The position numbers and the translations under genes are program-made. The notes beneath the pieces were generated by a model. It saw only the letters and a program-made list of their open reading frames with translations. It searched no databases and was not told where the DNA came from. From contig UQXG01000018.1 of assembly GCA_900544945.1 (NCBI GenBank), positions 1-21,409 of the forward strand: a stretch of 21,409 bases of DNA, in the 5' to 3' direction. The DNA is from an uncultured Eubacteriales bacterium (GTDB taxonomy: Bacteria; Bacillota; Clostridia; Oscillospirales; Oscillospiraceae). Shown piece by piece: positions 14,947 through 21,409 of the stretch (its first letter is position 1; every line of letters begins with the position of its first letter).

Positions 14947-15948
14947 ATGATTGCAATTCTGAAGCCCGGAACCACCCCTGCCCAAACCGATCACCTGGTC
15001 AGCTGGCTGAAGGCCATGAACCTGGACGTTCATATTTCCCATGGCAAGGAGGTCACCATTCTGGGTTTGGTTGGCGACACCACCCGGGTGGACATCGACC
15101 TGCTGAAAAGTCTGGAAATAGTGGACACCGTCAAGCGGGTATCCGAGCCCTTCAAGCAGGCCAACCGGAAGTTCCACCCCATGGACACCATCATCGAGGT
15201 TGGAAGCGCCCGAATCGGCGGCGGCTATTTCGCCATGATTGCCGGTCCCTGCTCCGTGGAGTCGGAAGCGCAGATTGTGGAGGTTGCCCAGGCGGTGAAG
15301 GCCTCCGGCGCAAACCTTCTGCGGGGCGGCGCCTTCAAGCCCCGTACCTCTCCCTACGCCTTCCAGGGCATGGGTGCCGAAGGTATCCGGCTGCTGCTGA
15401 AGGCCAAGGAGGCTACCGGGCTTCCTATCGTCACGGAAATCATGAACATCTCCACCCTTGACCTGTTTGCCGATGTGGACGTGATTCAGGTAGGTGCCCG
15501 GAATATGCAGAATTTTGACCTTCTGAAGGAGCTGGGCAAGACGAAAAAGCCTATCCTTCTCAAGCGGGGCTTGGCCAACACCATACAGGAGCTTCTCATG
15601 AGCGCAGAGTACATCATGAGTGAAGGCAACGAGAAGGTCATCCTCTGCGAGCGGGGCATCCGCACCTTCGAAACCGCTACCCGGAATACCCTGGATCTGT
15701 CCGCCGTGGCAGTGCTTCACAATCTGACCCACCTGCCTGTGGTGGTCGACCCCAGCCATGCCACCGGCAAGGCGGAACTGGTGCCGCCCATGGCCATGGC
15801 CGCTACCGCCGCCGGTGCGGACGGCATTATGGTAGAGGTGCACAACAATCCTGCCGCCGCCCTGTGCGACGGTGCCCAGTCCTTGACTCCGGCTCAGTTC
15901 GACGAGCTGAACCGACGTGTCCAGCGTCTGCGTGAGGTTCTGGTATGA
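14947..15948 (+). CDS. aroF: 3-deoxy-7-phosphoheptulonate (DAHP) synthase
   Basis: Condenses phosphoenolpyruvate and erythrose 4-phosphate to DAHP, the first step of the shikimate pathway; a cytosolic metalloenzyme. The 333 residues comprise an N-terminal ferredoxin-like regulatory domain (about 1-70) and the I-beta/KDO8P-type barrel. Motifs: AGPCSVES at 99-106 (C102 metal ligand), LRGGAFKPRTSPYAFQG at 125-141, QVGARNMQNF at 181-190, KRG at 206-208, CERGIRTFE at 234-242, VDPSHATG at 267-274 (H271) and VEVH at 296-299 (E297). The N-terminal domain resembles that of Thermotoga-type enzymes that bind Tyr, so feedback control by Tyr is plausible but unproven. AGGAG (14933-14937) is the ribosome site. 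The stop overlaps the tyrA start by 4 bases. Confidence 0.96.
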   Translation: MIAILKPGTTPAQTDHLVSWLKAMNLDVHISHGKEVTILGLVGDTTRVDIDLLKSLEIVDTVKRVSEPFKQANRKFHPMDTIIEVGSARIGGGYFAMIAGPCSVESEAQIVEVAQAVKASGANLLRGGAFKPRTSPYAFQGMGAEGIRLLLKAKEATGLPIVTEIMNISTLDLFADVDVIQVGARNMQNFDLLKELGKTKKPILLKRGLANTIQELLMSAEYIMSEGNEKVILCERGIRTFETATRNTLDLSAVAVLHNLTHLPVVVDPSHATGKAELVPPMAMAATAAGADGIMVEVHNNPAAALCDGAQSLTPAQFDELNRRVQRLREVLV

Positions 15949-16775
15949 AGGTAGGAATTCTCGGCCTCGGCCTCATCGGCGGCTCCCTGGCCCGGGCCTA
16001 TGCCCTGGAGGGCCACACGGTCTACGCCGCGGAAACCAACGAATCCATGCTGTCCTTTGCCATGCTGGCAGGTGCCGCCCACGGTAGGCTGGATGCGGAA
16101 ACCATCCCACAATGCGATCTGATTCTCCTTGCCATCTACCCGGACGGCAGTGCCTCCTGGCTGGAGCAAAACGCCCCTCTGGTGTCCAAGGACACCCTTG
16201 TCATGGACTGCTGCGGTGTGAAGCAGGAGGTGTGCCGCCGATGCTTCCCGGTGGCAAAAGAATATGGCTTCACTTTCGTCGGCGGCCATCCCATGGCTGG
16301 CTCTCAGTTCTCCGGCTTCAAGTACAGCAGAGCCACTCTTTATAATGGCGCGCCTATGGTGCTGGTACCCCCGGTCTTTGACGACATCGCCCTTTTGCAG
16401 CGGGTGAAGGATGCCTTAAAGCCCTGCCATTTCGGCTTCTTCTCCGTGACCACTGCCGAGGAACACGACAAAATGATTGCCTTCACCTCTCAGATGCCCC
16501 ACATTCTGAGCAATGCCTTCATTAAGTCCCCTACCGCTTTGAAGCACAAGGGCTTCTCCGCCGGCAGCTACAAGGATCTGACCCGGGTCGCCTGGCTGAA
16601 CCCCCAGATGTGGGCGGAGCTGTTCCTGGAAAACCGGGAAAATACCCTTTTTGAGCTGGACTTATACATTAAGAGCCTTCAGCAGTATGAGCAGGCCATT
16701 CGGGATTCCGACATGGACACCCTGGTTCGGCTTCTGGACGAGGGCAAAAAGCGCAAAGAGGAGGTGGACGGATGA
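15945..16775 (+). CDS. tyrA: prephenate dehydrogenase
   Basis: Oxidatively decarboxylates prephenate to 4-hydroxyphenylpyruvate for tyrosine synthesis. The 276 residues begin with a Rossmann fold (GLGLIG at 7-12), then CDLILLAIYP, DCCGVKQEV and the family GGHPMAGS motif (H115), and the mostly helical C-terminal dimer domain. No C-terminal ACT domain is present, unlike the longer Bacillus-type TyrA, so direct Tyr feedback on this enzyme is less likely; control may fall to DAHP synthase and the leader attenuator (inference). Its ATG overlaps the aroF stop (ATGA) and its own stop overlaps the aroB start, so it is translationally coupled on both sides. Confidence 0.94.
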   Translation: MKVGILGLGLIGGSLARAYALEGHTVYAAETNESMLSFAMLAGAAHGRLDAETIPQCDLILLAIYPDGSASWLEQNAPLVSKDTLVMDCCGVKQEVCRRCFPVAKEYGFTFVGGHPMAGSQFSGFKYSRATLYNGAPMVLVPPVFDDIALLQRVKDALKPCHFGFFSVTTAEEHDKMIAFTSQMPHILSNAFIKSPTALKHKGFSAGSYKDLTRVAWLNPQMWAELFLENRENTLFELDLYIKSLQQYEQAIRDSDMDTLVRLLDEGKKRKEEVDG

Positions 16776-17806
16776 ATACCGTCACCGTCAGTGCATCGAA
16801 AACCTATGACATTCTCATCGGCCCGGGCATTCTGTCCGAGCTTGGCCCCCGGGTCCGGTCTCTTGGCAAAGCCCAGAAGGTCTGCGTAGTCAGTGAAACC
16901 AGCGTCTTCCCTCTCTGGGGGAAAACTGCCCTTTCCAGTCTGAAGGATGCAGGCTTTGATGTCTGCTCCTACGTCTTTCCCGCAGGCGAAGAAAGCAAAA
17001 ATGGGGAAAATCTTCTGAAACTTCTGAACTTTCTGGCGGAAAACGGCCTGACCCGTTCGGACATTCTCGTTGCCCTGGGCGGCGGTGTCACCGGAGATTT
17101 GGCGGGCTTTGCCGCCTCCTGCTTCCTCCGGGGCATCCGCTTTGTCCAGGTTCCCACTACGCTGCTTGCCGCCGTGGATTCCTCGGTAGGGGGCAAAACC
17201 GCTGTGGATTTGCCTGCGGGCAAAAACCTAGCCGGTGCCTTCTGGCAGCCCAGTCTCGTCATCTGCGACACCGACACCCTGGACACCCTTCCTGTGGATA
17301 TCTTCCGGGACGGCTGCGCCGAGGTCATCAAATACGGCATTCTCTATGACCCCAAGCTATTTGCCCATCTGGAAGAAAAAGGCCTGGATTTTGACCGGGA
17401 AGCGGTCATCACCCGATGTGTAGAGCTGAAGCGGGATGTGGTCATGGAGGACGAATTCGACACCGGCGCCCGGATGAAGCTGAACCTGGGGCACACCATC
17501 GGCCACGGGGTGGAAGCCCGAAGCAACTTCACCCTGTCCCACGGAAAGTCCGTGGCCATCGGCATGGCCATTGTCTGCAGAGCCAGCCGCTGCCCGGATA
17601 CCCCCCGAATTCTGGCAATTCTGCAAAAGTTCGGCCTTCCCGTCACAACGGGCGAAAGCGTCCAGGACATTTACAACTATACCCTTTCCGACAAGAAGCG
17701 TTCCGGCGATACCGTCCGGCTGATTATCCCCCGGCGCATCGGCGACTGCGCCATTGTCCCCACCCCGGTGCACACTCTCAAATCCTTCATTCAGGCGGGG
17801 TTGTAA
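16772..17806 (+). CDS. aroB: 3-dehydroquinate synthase
   Basis: Converts DAHP to 3-dehydroquinate, using NAD+ and a divalent metal. The 344 residues show the NAD-binding GGGVTGDLAGF at 103-113, VPTTLLAAVDSSVGGKTAVDLPAGKN at 127-152, and the metal ligands E184 (AEVIKYG), H241 (LGHTIGHGVEA) and H257 (SHGKS). The length is normal. The ATG at 16772 overlaps the tyrA stop by 4 bases, and aroA starts 1 base after its stop. Confidence 0.96.
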   Translation: MNTVTVSASKTYDILIGPGILSELGPRVRSLGKAQKVCVVSETSVFPLWGKTALSSLKDAGFDVCSYVFPAGEESKNGENLLKLLNFLAENGLTRSDILVALGGGVTGDLAGFAASCFLRGIRFVQVPTTLLAAVDSSVGGKTAVDLPAGKNLAGAFWQPSLVICDTDTLDTLPVDIFRDGCAEVIKYGILYDPKLFAHLEEKGLDFDREAVITRCVELKRDVVMEDEFDTGARMKLNLGHTIGHGVEARSNFTLSHGKSVAIGMAIVCRASRCPDTPRILAILQKFGLPVTTGESVQDIYNYTLSDKKRSGDTVRLIIPRRIGDCAIVPTPVHTLKSFIQAGL

Positions 17807-17807
17807 C

Positions 17808-18998
17808 ATGAATATTACCCTTTTTCCCACCCCCTTGCGGGGCGAAATCACCCCCATCCCCTCCAAATCCCAGGCGCATCGGCTGCTGATTCTGGCGGCT
17901 TTTGCAGATGCTCCCAGCGAGCTTCTCTGTGCGGAAACCAACCGGGATATCGAAGCAACGGCAGACTGCTTGAACGCCTTGGGTGCGGATATCCGGCGAA
18001 CCGATACCGGCTACGTTGTCCATCCCGTCCGAGCCCTTCCCGAAAAGGCGGTGCTCAACTGCTGCGAAAGCGGCTCTACCCTCCGTTTTCTCCTGCCGGT
18101 GGCCGGTGCGCTGGGGGTGGATGCCACTTTTCTTCTGGAAGGTCGTCTGCCCCAGCGTCCCCTTTCCCCCATGTGGGAGGAGATGGAGCGGATGGGATGT
18201 TCCCTTTCCCGCCCCACGCCGAACACCATCCACTGCACCGGAAAGCTTTGCTCTGGCCATTACACCATTGACGGCAGCGTTTCCAGCCAGTATATCACCG
18301 GCTTCCTGCTGGCTCTTTCCCTGCTGGATTCTCCCAGCGTCCTGGAAATCACCGGCAAGCTGGAATCCGCCCCCTATGTGGACTTAACGAAAGATGCTCT
18401 CCGCCGGTTCGGCGCGGATCCGGAGCATCCGGGTCTTTACAGTCTGCGCACACCGGGAACCCTTTCCGTAGAAGCGGATTGGAGCAATGCCGCCTTCTTT
18501 CTGGCGGCAAATACCCTGGGAAGCTCCTTGGATATCCAGGGTCTGAACCCCAATTCCGCCCAGGGCGACCGAGCCGCCGCTTGGCTCCTGCCGGAGCTTA
18601 CCCGGAAGGCTCTGACCATCGATGCCTCGAACATTCCCGACCTGGTGCCCATCCTCTCCGTCGCCGCCGCCTGTTTCCAGGGTGCCACCTTTACCAACAT
18701 CCGCCGCCTTCGGCTGAAGGAATCCGACCGGGTGGCTTCGGCGATTGCCATGCTGGAAGCTCTGGGCGGTCATGCGGAAGCGGGCGACAACACCCTCCAT
18801 ATTTTCGGAACCGGCCTGGTGGGCGGCACCGTGGACAGCGTGAACGATCACCGGATTGCCATGTCCGCGGCCATTGCCGCGATCCGCTGCACCGAACCCG
18901 TCACCATTCTGGGTGCCCAGTGCGTTCAGAAATCCTACCCTAAATTCTTCGACGAATACCGTCGGCTAGGAGGCCGCTATGAGCAGTACCTACGGTGA
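17808..18998 (+). CDS. aroA: EPSP synthase (3-phosphoshikimate 1-carboxyvinyltransferase)
   Basis: Transfers enolpyruvate from PEP to shikimate 3-phosphate. The 396 residues are slightly shorter than the usual 425-430. Active-site motifs: K20-S21 and R25 (PSKSQAHR), ESGSTLRF at 87-94, LPQRPLSPM, SVSSQYITGFLLA at 157-169, D278 (IPDLVP), K304-E305-x-x-R308 (LKESDR), NDHRIAMSAA at 346-355 and K375 (KSYPKFF). The ESGSTLRF variant of the usual N-(A/S)-G-T loop is typical of a clostridial subgroup. The start at 17808 is chosen because homology begins with MNITLFP and it follows the aroB stop directly; the longer upstream frame is only overlap. It overlaps aroC by 20 bases. Confidence 0.95.
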   Translation: MNITLFPTPLRGEITPIPSKSQAHRLLILAAFADAPSELLCAETNRDIEATADCLNALGADIRRTDTGYVVHPVRALPEKAVLNCCESGSTLRFLLPVAGALGVDATFLLEGRLPQRPLSPMWEEMERMGCSLSRPTPNTIHCTGKLCSGHYTIDGSVSSQYITGFLLALSLLDSPSVLEITGKLESAPYVDLTKDALRRFGADPEHPGLYSLRTPGTLSVEADWSNAAFFLAANTLGSSLDIQGLNPNSAQGDRAAAWLLPELTRKALTIDASNIPDLVPILSVAAACFQGATFTNIRRLRLKESDRVASAIAMLEALGGHAEAGDNTLHIFGTGLVGGTVDSVNDHRIAMSAAIAAIRCTEPVTILGAQCVQKSYPKFFDEYRRLGGRYEQYLR

Positions 18999-20082
18999 AC
19001 ATCTGAAACTATCCATTTTCGGCCAGTCCCACGGGGTGGCCATTGGCATGACCCTGGACGGCATCCCCGCAGGGCTTCCTGTGGACTTTGAAGTCCTACA
19101 GGCCTTTCTGAATCGCCGGGCTCCCGGCCGGAACGATTGGTCCACCCCCCGGAAAGAAGAAGACCGTCCGGAATTTCTGGCGGGAATCCTGGATGGCTTT
19201 ACCTGCGGCGCCCCCATTGCCGCCGTCATTCACAATACCAATACCCGTTCCGGAGACTATGCCAATCTGGCCGACTGTCCCCGGCCAGGTCACGCGGATT
19301 ACACCGCCCAGGTCAAATACGGCGGCTTCCAGGACGCGGCCGGCGGCGGCCATTTCTCCGGCCGGCTGACCGCCCCCCTGTGCATTGCCGGCGGTCTGTG
19401 CCTGCAATGGCTCGGCGAAATGGGCATTCGCATCGGCGGAAAAATCTCCGAAATCGCCGGAATCCCCGATGAAGACACTCTCGACCCCCTGAACCCCGAT
19501 CTGAGTGCCATCCCCACCGACTTCCCCGTTCTGTCCGCACCTTCCGCTAAGCGTATGCAGGAGGCCATCGCCCAGGCCAGAGCCGAAGGCGACAGCGTAG
19601 GCGGCGTTGTGGAGTGCTGGATTACCGGCCTGCCCGCAGGTCTGGGCGAGCCTATGTTCGGCGGCGTGGAAAGCCGGATTGCCCAGATCGTCTACGGCAT
19701 TCCCGCGGTGAAGGCTTTAGAATTCGGAGTTGGGCGAACCGCTGCCAATCTGCGCGGCAGTCAGTGCAATGACCCCTTCACCATGGAAAAGGGTCAAGTG
19801 CGCACTTTAACCAACAATGCCGGCGGCATTTTGGGCGGAATCACGAATGGTATGCCGGTTGTCTTCCGGACGACCTTCAAGCCCACCCCCTCCATCTCCC
19901 GACCTCAGAGAAGCATTTCCCTGAGCCGGGGCGAGGACACGGAACTTATTGTGAAGGGCCGTCACGACCCCTGCATCGTCCCCAGAGCCGTGCCCGTGGT
20001 GGAGGCCGCCGCCGCAATCGCCGTTTATGATCTGATCTTAAGCAACACCCAGACAAGCAGGAGGAAAGAATCATGGATTTAA
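18979..20082 (+). CDS. aroC: chorismate synthase
   Basis: An FMN-dependent lyase making chorismate from EPSP. The 367 residues show GQSHGVAIGMTLDGIPAG (H18), the RRAPGRNDWSTPRKEEDRPEFLAG block, CPRPGHADYTAQVKYGGFQDAAGGGHFSGR, an FMN-site region near VEFGVGRTAANLRGSQ-like sequence (here LEFGVGRTAANLRGSQ), NNAGGILGGITNGMPVVFR, and a C-terminal GRHDPCIVPRAVPVVEAAAA. The ATG at 18979 has AGGAGG (18968-18973) inside aroA. The last codons overlap pheA by 10 bases. Confidence 0.96.
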   Translation: MSSTYGEHLKLSIFGQSHGVAIGMTLDGIPAGLPVDFEVLQAFLNRRAPGRNDWSTPRKEEDRPEFLAGILDGFTCGAPIAAVIHNTNTRSGDYANLADCPRPGHADYTAQVKYGGFQDAAGGGHFSGRLTAPLCIAGGLCLQWLGEMGIRIGGKISEIAGIPDEDTLDPLNPDLSAIPTDFPVLSAPSAKRMQEAIAQARAEGDSVGGVVECWITGLPAGLGEPMFGGVESRIAQIVYGIPAVKALEFGVGRTAANLRGSQCNDPFTMEKGQVRTLTNNAGGILGGITNGMPVVFRTTFKPTPSISRPQRSISLSRGEDTELIVKGRHDPCIVPRAVPVVEAAAAIAVYDLILSNTQTSRRKESWI

Positions 20083-21215
20083 CGGAAATCCGCCAGGAAA
20101 TTGACGGAATCGATCAGGAGCTGGTGCGGCTGTTCTGTGCCAGAATGAATCTGTCCGCCCAGGTGGCCGACTACAAAAAGGCAAATAATCTTCCCATTTT
20201 CGTCCCCGCCCGGGAGCGGGCCATTCTCCAGAAGGTGGCACAGATGGCAGGGCCGGAAATGGAAAACTACACCCGGGTGCTCTACTCCATGCTTTTCGAG
20301 CTGAGCCGCAGCTACCAGAGCAAGCGCAACGGAGAGATCAGCCCTCTGTATCAGACCATTTCCCAGGCCATTGAGCACACCCCCAAGCTGTTCCCCCAGA
20401 ACCCCATCGTGGCCTGCCAGGGCGTAGAGGGGGCTTATTCCCAGATTGCCTGCGAGAAAATCTTCAAGTCTCCCCTCATCATGTATTTCAAGAGCTTCGA
20501 CGCGGTGTTCAACGCCATCGAGCAGGGCATGTGCCAGTACGGCATCCTCCCCATTGAAAACTCCACCGCCGGTTCCGTGACCAAGGTCTATGATCTGATG
20601 ATCCGGCACAATTTCTCTATCGTCCGCACCTTCCGGCTGAAAATCGACCACAATCTGCTGGCAAACCCCGGTGCCGCCCTTTCGGACATCAAGACCATCT
20701 ATTCCCACGAGCAGGCCATCAGCCAGTGCAGCGACTTTCTTCACTCCCTGCCCGGGGTAAACGTAGTACCCGTGGAGAATACAGCTCTGGCCTCGGAAAT
20801 GGTAGCAAAATCCGGAAGTAAGGAAGTTGCCGCCCTGTCCAGCCGCTCCTGCGCCGAGCTTTACGGTCTGCAATGCCTTGCCGCTTCCGTCCAGGACAAG
20901 GGCAATAACCGCACCCGGTTCATCTGCATCAGCAAGAACCTGGAAATCTACCCCGGTTCCGACAAGACCAGCATCATGATGGTCACCCCCCACAAGCCCG
21001 GTGCCCTGTACAAGGTGCTTGCCCGGCTGTACACCCTGGGCATCAACGTGACCAAGCTGGAGTCCCGACCCATCCCTGACCGGGAATTTGAGTTCATGTT
21101 CTACTTTGACCTGGAAACCTCCATTTACTCCGAAGAATACGTCCAGCTGATGTGCGAGCTGGACGAGCTGTGCGAGGAATTCAAGTATCTGGGCAGCTAT
21201 ACCGAGGTGGTCTGA
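20073..21215 (+). CDS. pheA: bifunctional chorismate mutase/prephenate dehydratase (P-protein)
   Basis: Makes phenylpyruvate from chorismate via prephenate. The 380 residues, close to the E. coli P-protein, fall in three parts. An AroQ chorismate mutase helix bundle lies at about 1-88 (R7, R24, K35, and the ARERAIL helix). Prephenate dehydratase is at about 107-290, with QGVEGAYSQIA, LPIENSTAGSV and the catalytic NNRTRF (T281-R282-F283). A C-terminal ACT domain at about 299-378 has KPGALYKVLA and KLESRP (E330-P333), the Phe-binding motifs, so Phe feedback inhibition is expected. A strong AGGAGG ribosome site sits inside aroC, and the ATG overlaps the aroC end. aroE follows with a 1-base overlap. 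Confidence 0.96.
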   Translation: MDLTEIRQEIDGIDQELVRLFCARMNLSAQVADYKKANNLPIFVPARERAILQKVAQMAGPEMENYTRVLYSMLFELSRSYQSKRNGEISPLYQTISQAIEHTPKLFPQNPIVACQGVEGAYSQIACEKIFKSPLIMYFKSFDAVFNAIEQGMCQYGILPIENSTAGSVTKVYDLMIRHNFSIVRTFRLKIDHNLLANPGAALSDIKTIYSHEQAISQCSDFLHSLPGVNVVPVENTALASEMVAKSGSKEVAALSSRSCAELYGLQCLAASVQDKGNNRTRFICISKNLEIYPGSDKTSIMMVTPHKPGALYKVLARLYTLGINVTKLESRPIPDREFEFMFYFDLETSIYSEEYVQLMCELDELCEEFKYLGSYTEVV

Positions 21216-21409
21216 TGCAGTGCGGATTACTGGGCAGAAAGCTGGGTCACAGCTATTCCCCTCAGATTCACCGGGAGCTGTCCTGCTATGAATATAAGCT
21301 CTATGAAAAAGAGCCGGAAGAACTGGAGAAAAACGATTATTGTACCGCGGAAGAAGCTGCAAAAATTCTGGAAACATATCCGGCAATGCTGGGGTACTGG
21401 CGACAGGCT
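21215..21409 (+). CDS. aroE: shikimate dehydrogenase N-terminus, diverging and cut by the window edge
   Basis: The ATG at 21215 overlaps the pheA stop (TGATG). The first 37 or so residues (starting MQCGLLGRKLGHSYSPQIH) carry the AroE substrate-binding motif SYSPQIH. After EKEPEEL (about codon 37, near 21325) the sequence should continue into a hydrophobic stretch leading to NVTxPxK, but instead reads KNDYCTAEEAAKILETYP and on to the edge. That resembles the helix-turn-helix of excisionase or MerR-like proteins (TxEEAAKxL). No frameshift that restores AroE is visible in the other frames. So it is a broken or fused aroE, or a chimeric assembly end. The start is secure; what follows is not. Confidence 0.65.
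   Translation, partial: MQCGLLGRKLGHSYSPQIHRELSCYEYKLYEKEPEELEKNDYCTAEEAAKILETYPAMLGYWRQA

Noticed and set aside
21341..21350. T-box-like TGTACCGCGG near the right edge
   Set aside because: Only the ACCGCGG core matches, it lies within an open coding frame, and no stem or terminator accompanies it.
20079..21386. A 435-residue open frame on the minus strand opposite pheA
   Set aside because: It mirrors PheA codons and has no motif or ribosome binding site of its own.

Overview
The window looks like the chromosome of a GC-rich, endospore-forming gut-type Clostridia (Bacillota), probably from the Oscillospirales/Ruminococcaceae side. The reasons are a spoIIR gene, AddAB in place of RecBCD, clostridial-type aro enzymes, strong AGGAGG-like ribosome binding sites and sigma-A promoters with 17-bp spacers. 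The genus cannot be fixed from sequence alone. No rRNA, tRNA, CRISPR array or prophage is visible.

Left third (about 1-8421, minus strand): in transcription order ispE, spoIIR, addB and addA. A hairpin followed by six T sits between ispE and spoIIR. A forespore-sigma-like promoter candidate overlaps the end of ispE and would feed spoIIR and then the translationally coupled addB-addA pair. AddB keeps its iron-sulfur cysteines and nuclease residues but has lost the usual N-terminal Walker A motif.

Middle (about 8490-14700): a small DUF378 membrane protein gene with a perfect terminator faces a zinc-ribbon/transmembrane/Big2 protein gene. Between them lies a 163-bp MITE-like palindrome flanked by TA, inserted exactly at the stop codon of the Big2 gene. 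Divergent from the Big2 gene is a large membrane protein with a kinase-like cytoplasmic domain whose catalytic Asp is replaced by Ala, plus an extracellular Fn3-like region. Then come a zinc-dependent phospholipase C-like protein and a VanZ family protein.

Right third (about 14700-21409, plus strand): an aromatic amino acid operon aroF-tyrA-aroB-aroA-aroC-pheA-aroE(partial), with almost every junction overlapping. It covers DAHP to chorismate and the branches to phenylalanine and tyrosine. Its leader encodes an 18-residue peptide with nine consecutive Phe/Tyr codons. Downstream are a hairpin over those codons, a mutually exclusive antiterminator and an intrinsic terminator. This is the full architecture of ribosome-mediated transcription attenuation, which is notable in Bacillota, where T-boxes or TRAP are the usual solution. 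It is the most exciting signal in the window. The aroE reading frame at the right edge departs from the family after about 37 residues and continues into a helix-turn-helix-like sequence, suggesting a rearrangement or an assembly junction.
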